Shown one piece after another: positions 1-12,089 of a stretch of DNA of 64,000 nt (its first letter is position 1; every line of letters starts with the position of its first letter). Source of the DNA: Cinnamomum chago (taxonomy: Eukaryota; Streptophyta; Magnoliopsida; Laurales; Lauraceae); assembly GCA_038049695.1 (NCBI GenBank), contig CP142452.1:67895501-67959500 (forward strand), given 5' to 3'. The notes under the pieces were generated by a model, which was not told the origin of the DNA, made no database searches, and saw only the letters and a list, made by a program, of their open reading frames with translations. Both the position numbers and the translations under genes were made by a program.

Positions 1-337
1 TTGGGGATAGGGAAAACATATGACACCCAACGTAATTTCTGGACCAACCCACTGGAATCCATTTGAAAAAAGAAAGTTTAAATCTATGATGCCAGGAGCC
101 GTGGTAGGAACTAGTCATGGATATAGCAGGGACACATACTACATATAAAAAGTGAAGAGTATCAGATACAATACAACTCGATGCGTTGCCTATTTTTTAA
201 AGTATCCTGGTATCATTGATTTAAACCACTCATGAACTAGGCAACAACAGAGCAAACCTTGAGCATTGGGCAGAGTTTAAGCAAATCAGTGAGTTCTTAT
301 GGTATGGCAAATACTACTACCAAAGATATGGACATAC
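1..337 (-). other. Intron sequence of the acyltransferase gene, no exon seen
   Basis: This stretch lies 3' of the last visible exon (338-443) of the minus-strand acyltransferase gene, which ends at a GTATGT donor. I searched the minus strand for the conserved continuation expected in this family (a VTVLIGDP-like segment) and found nothing, so the remaining 3' exons should lie beyond the left edge. Confidence 0.6.
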
Positions 338-3300
338 CCTCTTTCCAATCTTTGGAAACTTGGATCCTATCGGCATAACTTCTTGCATCCCAGTGTGCAC
401 GAAGGGGATAACCATAGGGATATTGTCAGCGTCCAACACCAACCTATTACCCACAAGAAAAGTAGAATCATTTAATAAAATGCATTATCTTAAATAGCAC
501 CACAAAGATAAAATACTAAGAGTATAGGTGTGTTAGGTAATACAGTGGTGCAGTATACACAATCCACTTTTTATGTCAACTCACTGTGATATGTGCAATG
601 TAAAGTATAAGGTGGCAAGATCATTTGCTTTTAACCACATCAACCTCATCTAATGCAAATTTGTTCTCACACTCAAAACAAGCCCTAAAAAGTTAAGTTC
701 CGATTAAATTAGAGATATTTACAAAACATCATATTTATCTTTTGAAATTAATAAATAACACATGATGCAAAGAAATATAAAAAAAAAAATTTTAAAGAAA
801 ACTTAAAATAGAAGAAGTCCATTGACCCTACCTACTGATTGAAATATGTTTCCCAATGGACCATTGGTTGGCCTTTTGCTAACTGCTAATATGTAAACAG
901 TAAACCCCAAAATGCCCTCCAACGGGTAGATAGTTTCATCTGACCACTGATATTTTGGGAAGAGGACACTGTGTGGCCACTCGGATGAACTCTGTGGATC
1001 TCACATACATTTCTGATATATAACTAATTCTCCTTTATTTCATTTCTTCTTTATTTTTCGTTGTTTGAAAAATTAGCTAGGAACAATAACTTAGTACCTT
1101 TTTCATTACAACAAACATCATTACTGATGGTCATTATCATCATCGCATCACCATTGAAGCCTTGTCCGCTTACATGGTATTGGGTTAGAGAGTCCTTCTC
1201 CACTATCTCTTTTTAGGACTACATTCTCCACCACTCTACATTCTAACTTGTTACTTCTTAGTTACTACAACTTCATTACAAGTCTTGGTTGGTTCCATCC
1301 TCATAGCGCCTCCAGCTTGTAGCGCTTCAACTATCATAGTAAGTTGTTTCTACACTTCTTTGTACATTTTCAAACCATCATCAACAGCAATTTTTAAATT
1401 CTATTATATTGGATCCACCCCTAAACTACATCTTATGTTAGTTAGCCAAAGAAAAAAAAAAGCATCTTACGTTATCGTTCCTAACTCTGTACTTTCTTAA
1501 CATCAGCTAAATGTGTCTACCCGAGGAAAAAAAAAAAAAAAACCTCTATACTTTCTTATTATGCCACATATCCACCTTAGCATATGCATTTCAAGTTTTT
1601 AACTACGTGTACTTTGTTTTCTCATTACATCTTCATTGCCCAACATTCAGCTCCATATAACAATGCAAGTTTAACTGCCATTTTATAGAAGTACATCTTT
1701 AATGAAAGTAAGAGAACAATTGCACAACATTTTATTGGTTTTCTCCACTTTGACCAGCCTGTGCTAATCATGCAAGCCATATTTTCCCAAAGCCCTCTGT
1801 TTTGTTTCATAGTAGCTCTCAGATTATGGAATCTATCACACTCTGCACTGAGCGGTTTTTCAATTTTGACCATTTTATACTTCCTTAATCTTAGTTCTAA
1901 TATACTAGTAATTCCATATATTCCTTCTATGTTCTGCTAATTTTTAAACCACTTTACTCAAAAGTCTTTTTTCAAAAGTCGTAGGCTTGTAGCTTATCAT
2001 TTACTAGATTTACTTGACTCGTAAGCCTCTTTCTAAAAGTTGTAGCTTATCATTTACTAGATTTCTTGATTTGAGTTTTGCACATCTTTAGACCCTTCTT
2101 GAACTTCTTGTCATACTGCAACATTCAAATACGGTGGGTTTTTCTTATGCTCTTCATCCATCCATTCTTCATGCCTTTGATTCAATAGATATTATCATAC
2201 GATCGTGGTGAATCACAGAATCTTCTGTAAGTGCCATCAACCATGCATGCAGGTAGGGCCACAATGTCATTGCACCATGTTAGAGAGTGCAGGTAGCTCA
2301 CACTAGATTGTTCTACTTCTGGGTACTTTGGAAAATCAATTTCGAGCACATCATAAGTATGTTAACAACCATCAGCAACGCCAGCCAAATTAAGATGCCT
2401 AGCAATTCTGATGGTCAAACGGATGGGGAGAAAATGCGGAGAAAAGTGAGTGGTAAAACTGTCCACAGTTCAACAAGGTAGCCTTTTTCTCCTCATCGAA
2501 CCAAACAGTTTATGCGATATGAAATCTAGGATACATAGCCAATTATCACCAACCACTCTTGAGAAAGTAAAGATGGAGAGATTGAACAAGATGTCCAACT
2601 TTAGGTAAGAGCAAGATGGTTGAAGTGAAGACTTGCTTTTGGAATGCTTTGTGATCGACGCATACCAACAAAGATTGAAGGGAAGTTTTTACAAATTAGC
2701 AATTAAACCAGCTATGACCTATGGAGCGGATTGTTGACCAACCAGGAAGCAACACATGCACAAAATGAGGGTAGCAGAGATGAGAATGTTGAGGTGGATG
2801 TGTTATACAATTAGGAAAGATAGAATCAGAAATAAGCTCTTTCGGGAGCATTTATGGGGCATCAATAGGTGATAAAGTTAGAGAAACGTATTTGAGATGG
2901 TTTGGACATGTCCAATACAAACCAGTAATGGCACCAGCGAGGAAGATTTTTATATGCAGATTGATGGCCCACCAAGGGGAATGGGTAGGCCGAAGAGGTC
3001 GTGAATTGAAGCAGTAACAAGTCTGAAGAAGTGCAACCTATTTGAGGATTGGCTCAGGATAGATTGGAATGGAGAAACAGAATTCATGTCGCCAACCCAA
3101 ACATAGATGGGACAAGGCCTTGAGGATGAATGATTATGACTCTTGAGAAAGTAAAGCATCTAGCAAGCTGAGGAACTATAGTCACAGACCTTATCAGGAA
3201 ACAAATGCCTAAAAGGCCAAGACTACTCAGTAACCTCTAGAAAACTGCTTCTCCATAGAAAAATAATTTCAAGTGTAAAATGTGACTTATATCGCATCAT

Positions 3301-6234
3301 TTCTCACCTTCCAACTCCTCTTTTAGCAGAACCAATGGTTCTGCCACCATCCCGAGACCGACTTCCTTCAGGGAATATATGAACCCATCCACCATTGTTC
3401 AGTTTTGAAATAGCCATATCCAATCCCTGCAAAAGGTTGCATAGAGAAAATAATTATGAGTTGTAGTTATGGGTAAAGGTATCAAGTATCCAAGTCCAAA
3501 AATTGCCTCGGTGTTCTAGGTTCTAGTAACAAACACTACCGTATAAAAGAAGAATCCCATTTGATTTGTAATCAACAAAGAAACAAACAACAAACAATCT
3601 CTCCAGACAGTTAATTTTCAAATATGAAATCCAGAATAGTATACCTGTTGGTAAACACCATCGCCACGAGAAATAGGTAAAACTTTGACACATCGAAAGA
3701 ATGCAGACGTAACTGGGTTGCTAAAACATCGGTCAGTTGCACATAATGTCCATCTCAAGCTTTGAGCATCGAACAGAACACTTCGTGGCAGCAGAGAAGC
3801 AATAACTAACGGATCATCTACAGAAGCCACATGATTGCTAACCTGCAAGATACAGCAGTGTTACATTGCAACAAATACATAAAAACACACTTTGTTAAAG
3901 AGCAAAGCAGGGAAGGCCTGTGAACGAGTCCAGAAGCAAAATCTAACACACTGAAATGGCAAGCTAGTCAACCAGCCACCATCCATCCAATGGATTTCTA
4001 CTTTCGCTCATCCAACAAAAGCCTGCCAAACATCGGGCCGATGTTACATACTTGCATTAATTATGTACAGATTGTCATTAAATATCCATCAATGGACATG
4101 TCAAGCATTTCTCTGGTGCCAAAAAGATAAAAATGGAAACACCGGGTAATATAAACATAATAAATTCCATCACAAAACCAACTGGAAATACATTTCTTAA
4201 TTTCAAAAACCAAAATCTCGAGTAAGTCTTAGCAGTAAAAGTAAAATAAAGGATAATAAATGTCCAAGTAATACAGGGAGTGTACTTTGATATCCACGTA
4301 AGAAGAATATAATAGATCATCAATAAAATAAACAACAAAAGGATCCATACCATGCATGCAAAGAAAGACTAAATTGGCCAGAATAATGAGACCATAAAGA
4401 CACAAGTAATCTCAGCTTTCACGATAGTTATTACTACTGCATACCGAAATAAGTGGTTTGCCTTCTGGTCTTTGTAATATTGCCTGATGCAACTTTTCTG
4501 CACCGTAGATCTGGCAACACAGACAAAGTTAAACATTGCAAACATTTTGGAGGGCCTTTTTTAGATGAAAAGATAAGATTCTTCTTTCTATTTGACCAGT
4601 TATAGTGCCATAAGATTTAGCTAGTTATTTCTGAGTACCTGAATACGGTTAAGACCATGCATAAAAACATGACAAGCATTTCCAATAACAGGAACAGCCA
4701 GAGCTTGAAGCATTTGCACAATGATTGAATCATCAAAGGCATCAACATCCTTGTTCACTGCAGTATTAAGAATACTACAAATGAGGATAAACATGGTACA
4801 TAGATGGTTCCCAAGAAATGGAAGCATATAGACGATTCTAACTTCTAAATATGCGCATGATTCATGGAACATACATATAAAACATGATTCCGTACAAGTT
4901 GCATGTGTAATCACATCAGCACTCAAGTCACGAGCATACTTTTCACAGGTTGACATTTCTAACCCCATTAATAAATGGGTCAGTTTCACTGAAATCATCC
5001 TGAACTCCCAACCCAACAACATTGAAACTCAATCTTCCGAACAGACCTGAACCATCCTGATAATTATGGATTCTGGTCAACATTTCCAACCTGGCTAGAA
5101 ATGGGCCAATTTGGGACTGCTCCAAACTTGTTAGTTGTTAGTTGTTACCCTCAATGCCCGACCAGATCCAACCCACTGCCACACTTAAGATTGGATTGAT
5201 CAAAAGTTCCCGGTAGGCTTCACAGCCAGAGATCTTTTATGCTTTGTGCATATACATGATACATGAACTTGTCTACTCCTCTTTTTTATTTTGAAAGTTA
5301 ACATGGACTACTCTTTATCATCTTAATTGAACTATTTTATATGATCACTTTTCAAATATGACTCAATGAACTATATAAACATACAAGAGAATTTTCTTAC
5401 ACATTAGTTCACATACGACCTACATGAGGGGCAGTGGTAGAGAGGAAAAGAGAGATTTTTCATCATTTGTGGATCACTTGGACAAAGAAAGCAACTCATG
5501 AGAAAAACCCAATTTTTTTATGAATCCATAGATACATGCACTAAGATTCCAAGGGATTGTTTGTTCATAAAAACCCCAAAAATCATATTCCCTCTTTTAA
5601 TTGAATGGAACCCATTTCAGGGAAAACAACTCTCACCCCAGAATATGATTTTGCCTGACACTTTCTCCTACAGCAACTACTTTTACTCGAAAATACATCT
5701 AATCTTTACTGACACTCTTTCTAGTTCCACACAGAAAGAACCCACACAATAAATACATAAAAAATAAAAAAAAGGAACTTCATTCGGAGATTCCTTTCCA
5801 AACTAGGGCTCCCTTTGATCCCACCGAAAATCAAGAGTAAACCAAACCACCCCACAAAAGCAATCCTCCAAATACAACAGAAAAACGTTTTCTTTCCTCC
5901 GGAGATTCACTTTCCCGCTACGATTTACAAGTTCATTCACTCGAAACACAGATATACTAAAAAAAATATGAGAAAGATCATCAAACATTCAGAAAAACTC
6001 ACCACGCTTGCGATAGAAAACAGAAGGAGATGGCGAGGATTTTGCATAGAGATTGCGAAACCTAAGAATCCATCGCTGGAGTGTTGACGAAAAGTAGTTT
6101 TCTGAGAATCTCTGCCGATGATTTCGATGCCGATCGACTACGATGCGGAAACGGTCACGGATCCGAAGCTGCAATGCTCGGATCTTGTCTTTCCACAGAT
6201 CACTCCTGTCGATGCTGCGGAGCTCGGATTCCAT
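338..6234 (-). CDS. Tafazzin-like phospholipid/glycerol acyltransferase, 3' end off window
   Basis: Membrane-associated acyltransferase of the PlsC/tafazzin group, which moves acyl chains between (lyso)phospholipids. I assembled six exons by frame and GT-AG sites: 6003-6234, 4639-4757, 4445-4510, 3645-3842, 3308-3426 and 338-443. Every phase closes (77 codons+1, 2+39, 22, 66, 39+2, 1+35), giving 280 codons so far. The acyltransferase HX4D box is NHVASVDDP (H143, D148), the later block is FPEGSRSRDG (E225), and the LRWTLCATDRC and FVHTGMQE segments are typical of plant tafazzin-like proteins. The start is the ATG of MESELRSIDR; the charged N-terminal 75 residues also match the longer plant paralogue. 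The C-terminal part is missing only because the window ends. No disabling change was seen. Whether it acts as tafazzin or as an N-acyl-PE synthase cannot be told from sequence. Confidence 0.9.
1625..1873 (-). mobile_element. L1-type LINE remnant, end of reverse transcriptase region
   Basis: The minus strand reads an open 82-codon stretch with STGWSKWRK and KMAVKLALLYGAECWAMKM. This matches the well-known segment near the end of plant LINE reverse transcriptases (GWxKWR ... YGAECW). No full ORF remains. It matches the same protein region as the plus-strand fragment near 2640-2760. Confidence 0.7.
2560..3170 (+). mobile_element. L1-type LINE remnant, C-terminal reverse transcriptase region with stops
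   Basis: Plus-strand translation in shifting frames gives RRIPTK, AIKPAMTYGADC, a stop, then MRVAEMRMLRWMC, RKDRIRNK, TYLRWFGHVQ and DWLRIDWNGE. This is the typical end of a plant LINE polyprotein (MRMLRWMCGHTRKDRIRN ... RLRWFGHVQ). Several stops and frameshifts mark it as dead. It probably inserted in the intron long ago. Confidence 0.8.
4758..6002 (-). other. Intron 1 of the acyltransferase gene
   Basis: Bounded by CGTG|GTGAG at the exon 1 end and CTGCAG|TGAAC at the exon 2 start; the joined codon is GTG (Val), which fits the family. AT-rich; no exon or transposon recognised inside. Confidence 0.75.
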
Positions 6235-6487
6235 GGAAAGTTCTGGAGATCTAAGAAATCTGACTCAAACCAAACTGCTGTAAATAGAAGGAGTGACGCG
6301 AATTTCCTTGGTTTGTGCCGGCAGAGTCTGAGACCATCTCTGTGTATGATGCTTTATGCTTTGTTCTTCTCTCTATGCACCCTCCTTTCTTGCTCACCAA
6401 TACTAGTTCTGTCTAAATTCTAAATTCTGATGAGCCCCACTGAACCTAATCTAAATCTAAACCTAATAAATAGGAACTAAAATCTCA
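6235..6487. promoter_or_regulatory. Upstream flank of the acyltransferase gene
   Basis: Region immediately 5' of the minus-strand start codon at 6234, expected to hold the 5' UTR and core promoter. I see no clear TATA box at a fixed distance. Open frames here on the plus strand are antisense shadows. Confidence 0.35.
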
Positions 6488-6710
6488 ACCTTATTTTTTA
6501 TTTTTTTTTATTTTGCTATGGAAGGTTTCAACTCTTTATGCTGGACTAATCCCTTCAGTCACAGAGGAAAGCCGGGTCACACCTCTTGGCCCAAGAGAGT
6601 AGCACTAGTGGACTCAACCTTCAATTTCTGAAGAAGGGAGAACCGTGGTCGATACCAAGACCTCTAACTCCGAAAGAAGGAGGAACCTCCTAACCACTCA
6701 ACCAACCCTT
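6488..6710 (-). mobile_element. SINE-like element, tRNA-type pol III boxes and A-rich tail
   Basis: Read on the minus strand from about 6710: GGGTTGGTTGAGTGGTTAGG fits a pol III A box (TRGYNNARNGG), and about 40 bases on, GGTATCGACC near 6647-6656 resembles a B box. The unit ends in an A-rich tail with T interruptions at about 6488-6520. Size (about 220 bp), box spacing and tail fit a tRNA-derived SINE. I found no clean target-site duplication. Confidence 0.45.
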
Positions 6711-7078
6711 GAAGTTAGTTCAAAATAAATATCGAGGATTGTATTGCTATGGAAAGAATTATTTACATCAATAAGATGAGGTTATCATTAAATTGATTAT
6801 AAATAAAATGGGTAATTTTAATTATGAAATTCAAGTAGTATGAAGTAAAATTTTCTTCAAAAACTCATACAAGATAGAAGGTGATTGTAAAAATCCAATT
6901 GTGTCTGTTACAAGCTTTTCATGAGCAGATTGTCTGAAACCGTATCATAGGGTTTATTTAATGATAATATGAATCATTCAAGGTGAATGTCATCGCTTGG
7001 AGTAACATATATTCAAATTTCACTTTAATAGAAGTTGAATACACGATAAGATTGGGCATATGATTTATCAATAGTACT
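6711..7078. other. AT-rich intergenic sequence, nothing recognised
   Basis: No open frame, repeat or known motif seen on either strand. Confidence 0.5.
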
Positions 7079-7200
7079 ATCTGGACAAACTTTTTGGCCA
7101 GAATTTTGGACAACTCCTATGATATCCCTTAAATATCATAGGAATATTCAAGGGATATCATAGGGGTTGTCCAAAATTCTGGCCAAAAAATTTGTCCAGG
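7079..7200. mobile_element. Short foldback element (about 50-bp arms)
   Basis: The left arm from 7081 (CTGGACAAACTTTTTGGCC...) and the right arm ending at 7200 (...GGCCAAAAAATTTGTCCAG) are near-perfect inverted repeats of about 50 bp around a loop of about 20 bp. TA dinucleotides flank both ends. This fits a very small MITE of the Tc1/mariner type, or a hairpin derived from one. Confidence 0.55.
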
Positions 7201-7851
7201 TAGACTTTTTGATGATTTATAACCTAAGCTACTTAAAATTAAAGTCCCCTTCTTGTATTACATTGGGACCAACTCTTATTAGAGCAAGACTTAAGAATAT
7301 ATCATGAGAGGGAATAATATTCATCTCGAACGGTCCAGATTATCTTTATATGTGCCCCGCATTGGAGTTCTAGACATTCCACTAATGGGAAGCTGACTCT
7401 AATTTTAAGTAGTTTGAATTTCATATTTTGGCCCCTTTTAAGAAATATATATATAGTGAGAATTTGTCCTAAAAGGATTGTAATTCTTTCCCTTTCCTGA
7501 ATGAGGTCATGGAGGGACTAATAGTAATAGGTATTGCATTCTGGTCTTGATAGATACATGGGATATTTTGGTTACAGAGGCGGCCCATGTCTATAGCAAC
7601 CCGCACTATCCACTCCTATTATTGTTACTATTATGAATACACTCAGCCAAGTCCCTCACCCTCACCAGCTAGAAATTGATTTCTGATTGTTACTTCTTTT
7701 GCCCTTTTCTATTTCAAGCGAGTTGTGAAATTATGAACTTAGGACTCAGGTCAAGTCGGGTTTAGTTTAGATTTTGGCTACCCAACCTCTCTTACTCCGC
7801 ATGGACATGCTTTGTTACTAAATTGTTATGCACAAAAAATGTTAGTAACTT
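7201..7851. other. Intergenic sequence, nothing recognised
   Basis: AT-rich, with a short TA microsatellite near 7447-7455. No open frame with known similarity and no clear inverted repeats. Confidence 0.5.
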
Positions 7852-7883
7852 GATTGATGTTGTGTATCTGATTAAAATAATAG
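7852..7883. repeat. Left copy of a 32-bp direct repeat flanking the copia element
   Basis: The 32 bases beginning GATTGATGTTGTGTATCTG are identical to 13243-13274 on the other side of the copia element. The last three bases (TAG) also fit the LTR, so the minimum flanking repeat is 29 bp. Normal copia target duplications are 5 bp. Confidence 0.85.
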
Positions 7884-8008
7884 TCTATCTCCAAATACAA
7901 TAGGAAGATGCCTATTTATAGGCAAAGTAGTCTCATAATAGAGAAACCCTAAACTTAACCCTAACTCATCTTAAGTGGACATCCACCCAAGATCCATATC
8001 TTATAACA
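7881..8008 (-). repeat. 3' LTR of the copia element (128 bp aligned to the 5' LTR)
   Basis: 128 bases align without gaps to 13115-13242. In element direction it begins TGTTATAAGATATGG and contains TATAAATA at 7913-7920. The alignment stops at AGACTA, after which this side continues into the 32-bp flanking repeat. The true LTR may be longer and truncated here. Confidence 0.75.
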
Positions 8009-8020
8009 CTCCCCCTTGGA
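8009..8020 (-). promoter_or_regulatory. Polypurine tract of the copia element
   Basis: On the minus strand TCCAAGGGGGAG lies directly before the TG that opens the 3' LTR, where the plus-strand primer for reverse transcription should be. A second similar tract (CATCAGGGGGAGTT) occurs near 8270-8283. Confidence 0.65.
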
Positions 8021-8295
8021 TGACCACCATTCAATGACAATTGCCTCATTAAAAACCTTGCTAAGGAAAACCCAGTGGGAAAACACCAAAGCGAATGGAA
8101 AAAGAGTACAACATTCTTCAAAATCATTGAACTGGTGTTGGACGTGCATAATGCTGCCTCGTTAAAACCTTAACTAGGAAAACCCAGTGGGATAAAACCT
8201 AGAGAAGGAAAAAGAGTACAGCGCACAAATGTCCATAGGTAGCATACTTCAGGATGCTTCCTGATAAACAACTCCCCCTGATGACAGTAACCATT
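8021..8295 (-). repeat. Copia 3' untranslated region with a duplicated block
   Basis: Two related blocks, about 8041-8112 and 8155-8221, share CCTCRTTAAAACCTT, GGAAAACCCAGTGGGA and GAAAAAGAGTACA on the plus strand. This TTAAAACC/AACCCAGTGGG motif is familiar from the 3' ends of plant copia elements. Function unknown. Confidence 0.6.
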
Positions 8296-11200
8296 TTACA
8301 TAGTTTGATTATGAACTCTGCGCATGCCAATCTCATATACAAACTTTTGGAATACTGATTTTGGCAAAGATTTTGTAAACAGGTCAGCCAGATTGGTACT
8401 CGAACAAACTTGTTTGACTTCAATTTCATTGTTCTTCTGAAGTTCGTGAGTGAAGAAGAATTTCGGTGCTATATGTTTAGTCTTGTCTCCTTTAATGAAA
8501 CATTCTCGAATCTGTCTTATGCATGCTTCATTATCTTCATAGATAATGTTTGGAATACCTGCAATAGAAGGAAATTGACAAGAACTACGAACATGCTGAA
8601 TCAGAGATTTTAGCCATACACATTCCCTACTGGCTTCATAAAAAGCCAAAATCTCAGCATGGTTGGAGGAAGTAGCTACCAAAGTCTGTTTTGTAGAACG
8701 CCAAGAAATGGCGGCATTACAATTTAAAAATACATAACCTGTCTGTAATCGACCCTTATGAGGATCATAGAGATAACCTGAATCTGCATATCCTACTAAA
8801 TTGGAATCTTTATGATCGTAAACATAAAATATTCCCAAATCAGTTGTTCCACGCAGATATCGTAGAATATGTTTAATACCAATCCAGTGCCTTTGAGTTG
8901 GTGCGGAGCTATACCTGGCAAGTAGATTCACAGAAAATGCAATATCTGGTCTAGTGCATAGTACCAAGTACATCAAGGCTCCAATAGCACTTAGGTATGG
9001 TACTTCGGGACCCAATACCTTTTCATTTTCCTCGATGGGACGGTATGGATCTTTCTTTATATCAAGAGACCGGACAACCATAGGGGTGCTTAATGGATGT
9101 GCCTTGTGCATACCAAATCGTTTTAAAACTTTCTCGGTATAATTAGATTGATGGACCAACATCCCATTAGAATTTCTCTCGATTTGCAATCCGAGACAAA
9201 ATCTCTTTTTTTCAAGGTCTTTCATTTCAAATTCTTTCTTTAAATAATTAGCAGTTTCTTCGAACTCTTCTGGAATCCCTATCAAATTTATATCATCAAC
9301 ATAAACTGCTAATATTGCAAATCCCTTCAAGAATTTCTTTATAAATAGACACGGGCAAATGGGATTGTTTTCATACCCCCTTTTAGACAAGTATTCACTA
9401 AGGCGATTGTACCACATTCTTCCGGATTGCTTCAGGCCGTACAATGATCGCCTTAATTGGATTGAGTACGTACTCCTTGGCTTTGCTTCAGGCAAAGGAA
9501 ATCCTTCTGGGATTTTCATGTGAATTTCTGTGTCTAAGTCCCCATATAAGTAGGCAGTTACAACATCCATGAGTCTCATTTCTAGATTTTGAGAAACTGC
9601 TAAACTTATCAAATATCTGAAAGTCGTTATATCCATAACGGGGGAGTATGTTTCCTCATAATCAATCCCAAGTTTCTGCAGGAAACCTTGTGCCACTAAT
9701 CGTGCCTTATATCTGGTAATTTCATTCAGCTCATTCATTTTTCTTACAAACACCCACTTGTAACCTACAAGGTTAACATCTTTTGGGGTTTGTACTATAG
9801 GTCCGAACACACCACGTTTGTTGAAAGACTCTAACTCTGTTTTGATGGCACTTTCCCATTGTGGCCAATCCTTTCTTTGTCGGCATTCATTTATAGAACG
9901 TGGTTCTGTGTCTCAATCATCATCATCATTTTCCTTTGATATTTGTGTAGCTACCGCATATGCAAATGCGTCATCGATGATAATCTCATTTCTATTCTAT
10001 CTCTCTTGTGAATAATTGTATAGTATAGAGATCTCTTTATTTTCCGGTACCGGTGCCTCTTCAGGGGCTTCCAAAGTCTCATCAGGGACTTCCAAAGTCT
10101 CACCAGGGACTTCCATTATTCTAGAGAGAACGGATTTTGTCATAACCTCTTCAGGAGCATTATGTGCCTCTTCGGGAGGAACCTCTTCAGGAGCATTACA
10201 TGCCTCTTCGAGAGGATATGATGATGATTGCCCATTTCTCCTTTTCCGCGGAGCTGAGTCCTTTGAACCTATAGGTCTGCCACGCTTCTGGCGTATCACA
10301 GATTCTTGTGCTGCCGTATTTTGATTTTGTCCTACAGGGACATTAATCCTGGCAGGTGCATTCATAGCTGGCACATGTGACTTCGTCACTTTTGCTGAAT
10401 CGTTAAATGCATCAGGTAATTTGTTTGCAATTTCTTGCAAGTGTACAATTCTCCGAACTTCATTCTTACATTGTGAAGTTCGTGGATCCAGATGAGACAG
10501 AGTGAAAGTATTCCATGTTAATTCTGGCCGTTCTTCAGGAACGGATTGTTCTACGGGAACAATACGTTCTTCATGAACTATTTTATCTCCCCCTAACGGC
10601 GGGAAAATTATCTCATCGAACTGACAATCGAGAAAACGAGCAGTGAAGACATCTCCTGTCCTTGGTTCTAGATATCGAATAATTGAAGGAGAGTCATAAC
10701 CTACATATATTCACAATCTACGTTGTGGTCCCATCTTAGTACGCTTAGGGGGTGGTATTGGGACTTGAACTACACAACCAAACTTGCGCAAGTGAGAAAT
10801 ATTGGGTTGATGTCCTGATATAAGTTGTACATGGAAAAATTGATGATAGGCCGTGGGCCGAAGTCGAATTAACATTGCTGCATGCAACACAGCATGTCCC
10901 CAAGCACTAACTGGTAATTTGGATTGCATCAGCAGAGTCCTAGAAATAAGTTGGATGCGCTTGATCATGGATTCAACTAAGCCATTTTGGGTGTGGACAT
11001 GGGATACAGGATGTTCGACTACAATGCCTATAGACGAACAAAAATCATCAAAAACCTTGGATGTAAATTCGCCTGCATTATCAAGTCGTATAGACTTAAT
11101 GGGATAATCAGGGAAGTGAGCCCTCAGTTTAATTATTTGAGTTAATAGGCGGGCAAATGCTACGTTCCTAATTGAAAGTAGACAAACATCCGACCAACGG

Positions 11201-11958
11201 GTGGAGGCATCGATCAAAACCATAAAATACTTAAAAGGTCCATTAGGTGGATTGATGGGTCCACAAATATCACCTTGTATCCTTTGTAGAAAGGATGGGG
11301 ATTCGGATGCAACTTTAGCGGGAGAGGGTCGGGTGATCAGTTTCCCTTGTGAACATGGAGTACATAAGTACCCACTAGGTATGGTCAATTGATGGTTCTC
11401 TAAGGAATGCCCAAAAGAGTTATCGATGATTTTTCTCAACATAGTAGCCCCTGGGTGACCTAACCTATCATGCCAAAGCTGTAAAGCCTTAGGATCACTG
11501 AGCTTCGGGCTCAACTTTGTTGTTTTGCTCATAACAGAATGTGATTCAACATTGGAGATTGTCGTGTAATATAACCCTGAGGAGAGTGCGCTGAGTTTTT
11601 CTAGTATTTGCTTCTGGCTTCCAATACTAGTAACGATGCATAAGTATTCCTTGTTACCTTCACTTACAGTCTCAATGTGGTACCCATTCATTCTGATGTC
11701 TTTGAAACTAATCAAGTTTCTTTGGAAACTTTTTGAGAACAAAGCATCTTTGATGAATAGATGAGTACCATTAGGTAATATCATATGGGCTCTTCCGGAG
11801 CCTTCAATTATCTGCACAGGTCCAGCTATGGTGGATACCTTTCGTGGAATGAACATCAATTCTGAGAAAAATTTCTGATTTTTCAGAATGGTGTGTGTTG
11901 TTGCACTATCTACCAACACAAAAATTGTCCTCAGTTCCATGATACATACCTTTAACAA
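8296..11958 (-). pseudogene. Copia pol: protease, integrase, reverse transcriptase, RNase H, three stops
   Basis: One continuous minus-strand frame (1,221 codons) broken only by nonsense codons: TGA at 10711-10713, TAG at 9997-9999 and TGA at 9913-9915; no frameshift is needed. Protease motif VLVDSATTHTIL is near the start; the GAG-pre-integrase block is LQLWHDRLGHPG. The integrase core has D in GDICGP, D in RLDNAGEF and E in QNGLVES. Then comes a basic linker (RQKRGRPIGSKD), reverse transcriptase with the active site YVDDI, and RNase H with VGYADSGYL and TSSNHAEILA. The first TGA replaces the Gly codon expected in RRLGIYVGYDSPS. In working elements this frame yields the enzymes for reverse transcription and integration; here it cannot be read through. 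Confidence 0.9.
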
Positions 11959-12089
11959 AAAATAATAAAAACATCATAACTATGCAATCACATGATTAAA
12001 ATTGAAATAATTAAAAACATTCACCATAAATTAGGATATTAAGGAAAAAAAAATTGGCCAAAGGAAAGTTAGAACATCAAGTTCACAAC

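Larger units (their letters stand above)
444..3307 (-). other. 2.9-kb intron of the acyltransferase gene with LINE debris
   Basis: Intron between the exons at 3308-3426 and 338-443, with GTGAG donor and TAG acceptor on the minus strand. It holds two short pieces of the same LINE reverse-transcriptase 3' region in opposite orientations (about 1625-1873 and 2560-3170). The rest is AT-rich with several poly-A/T runs; nothing else is recognisable. Confidence 0.75.
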
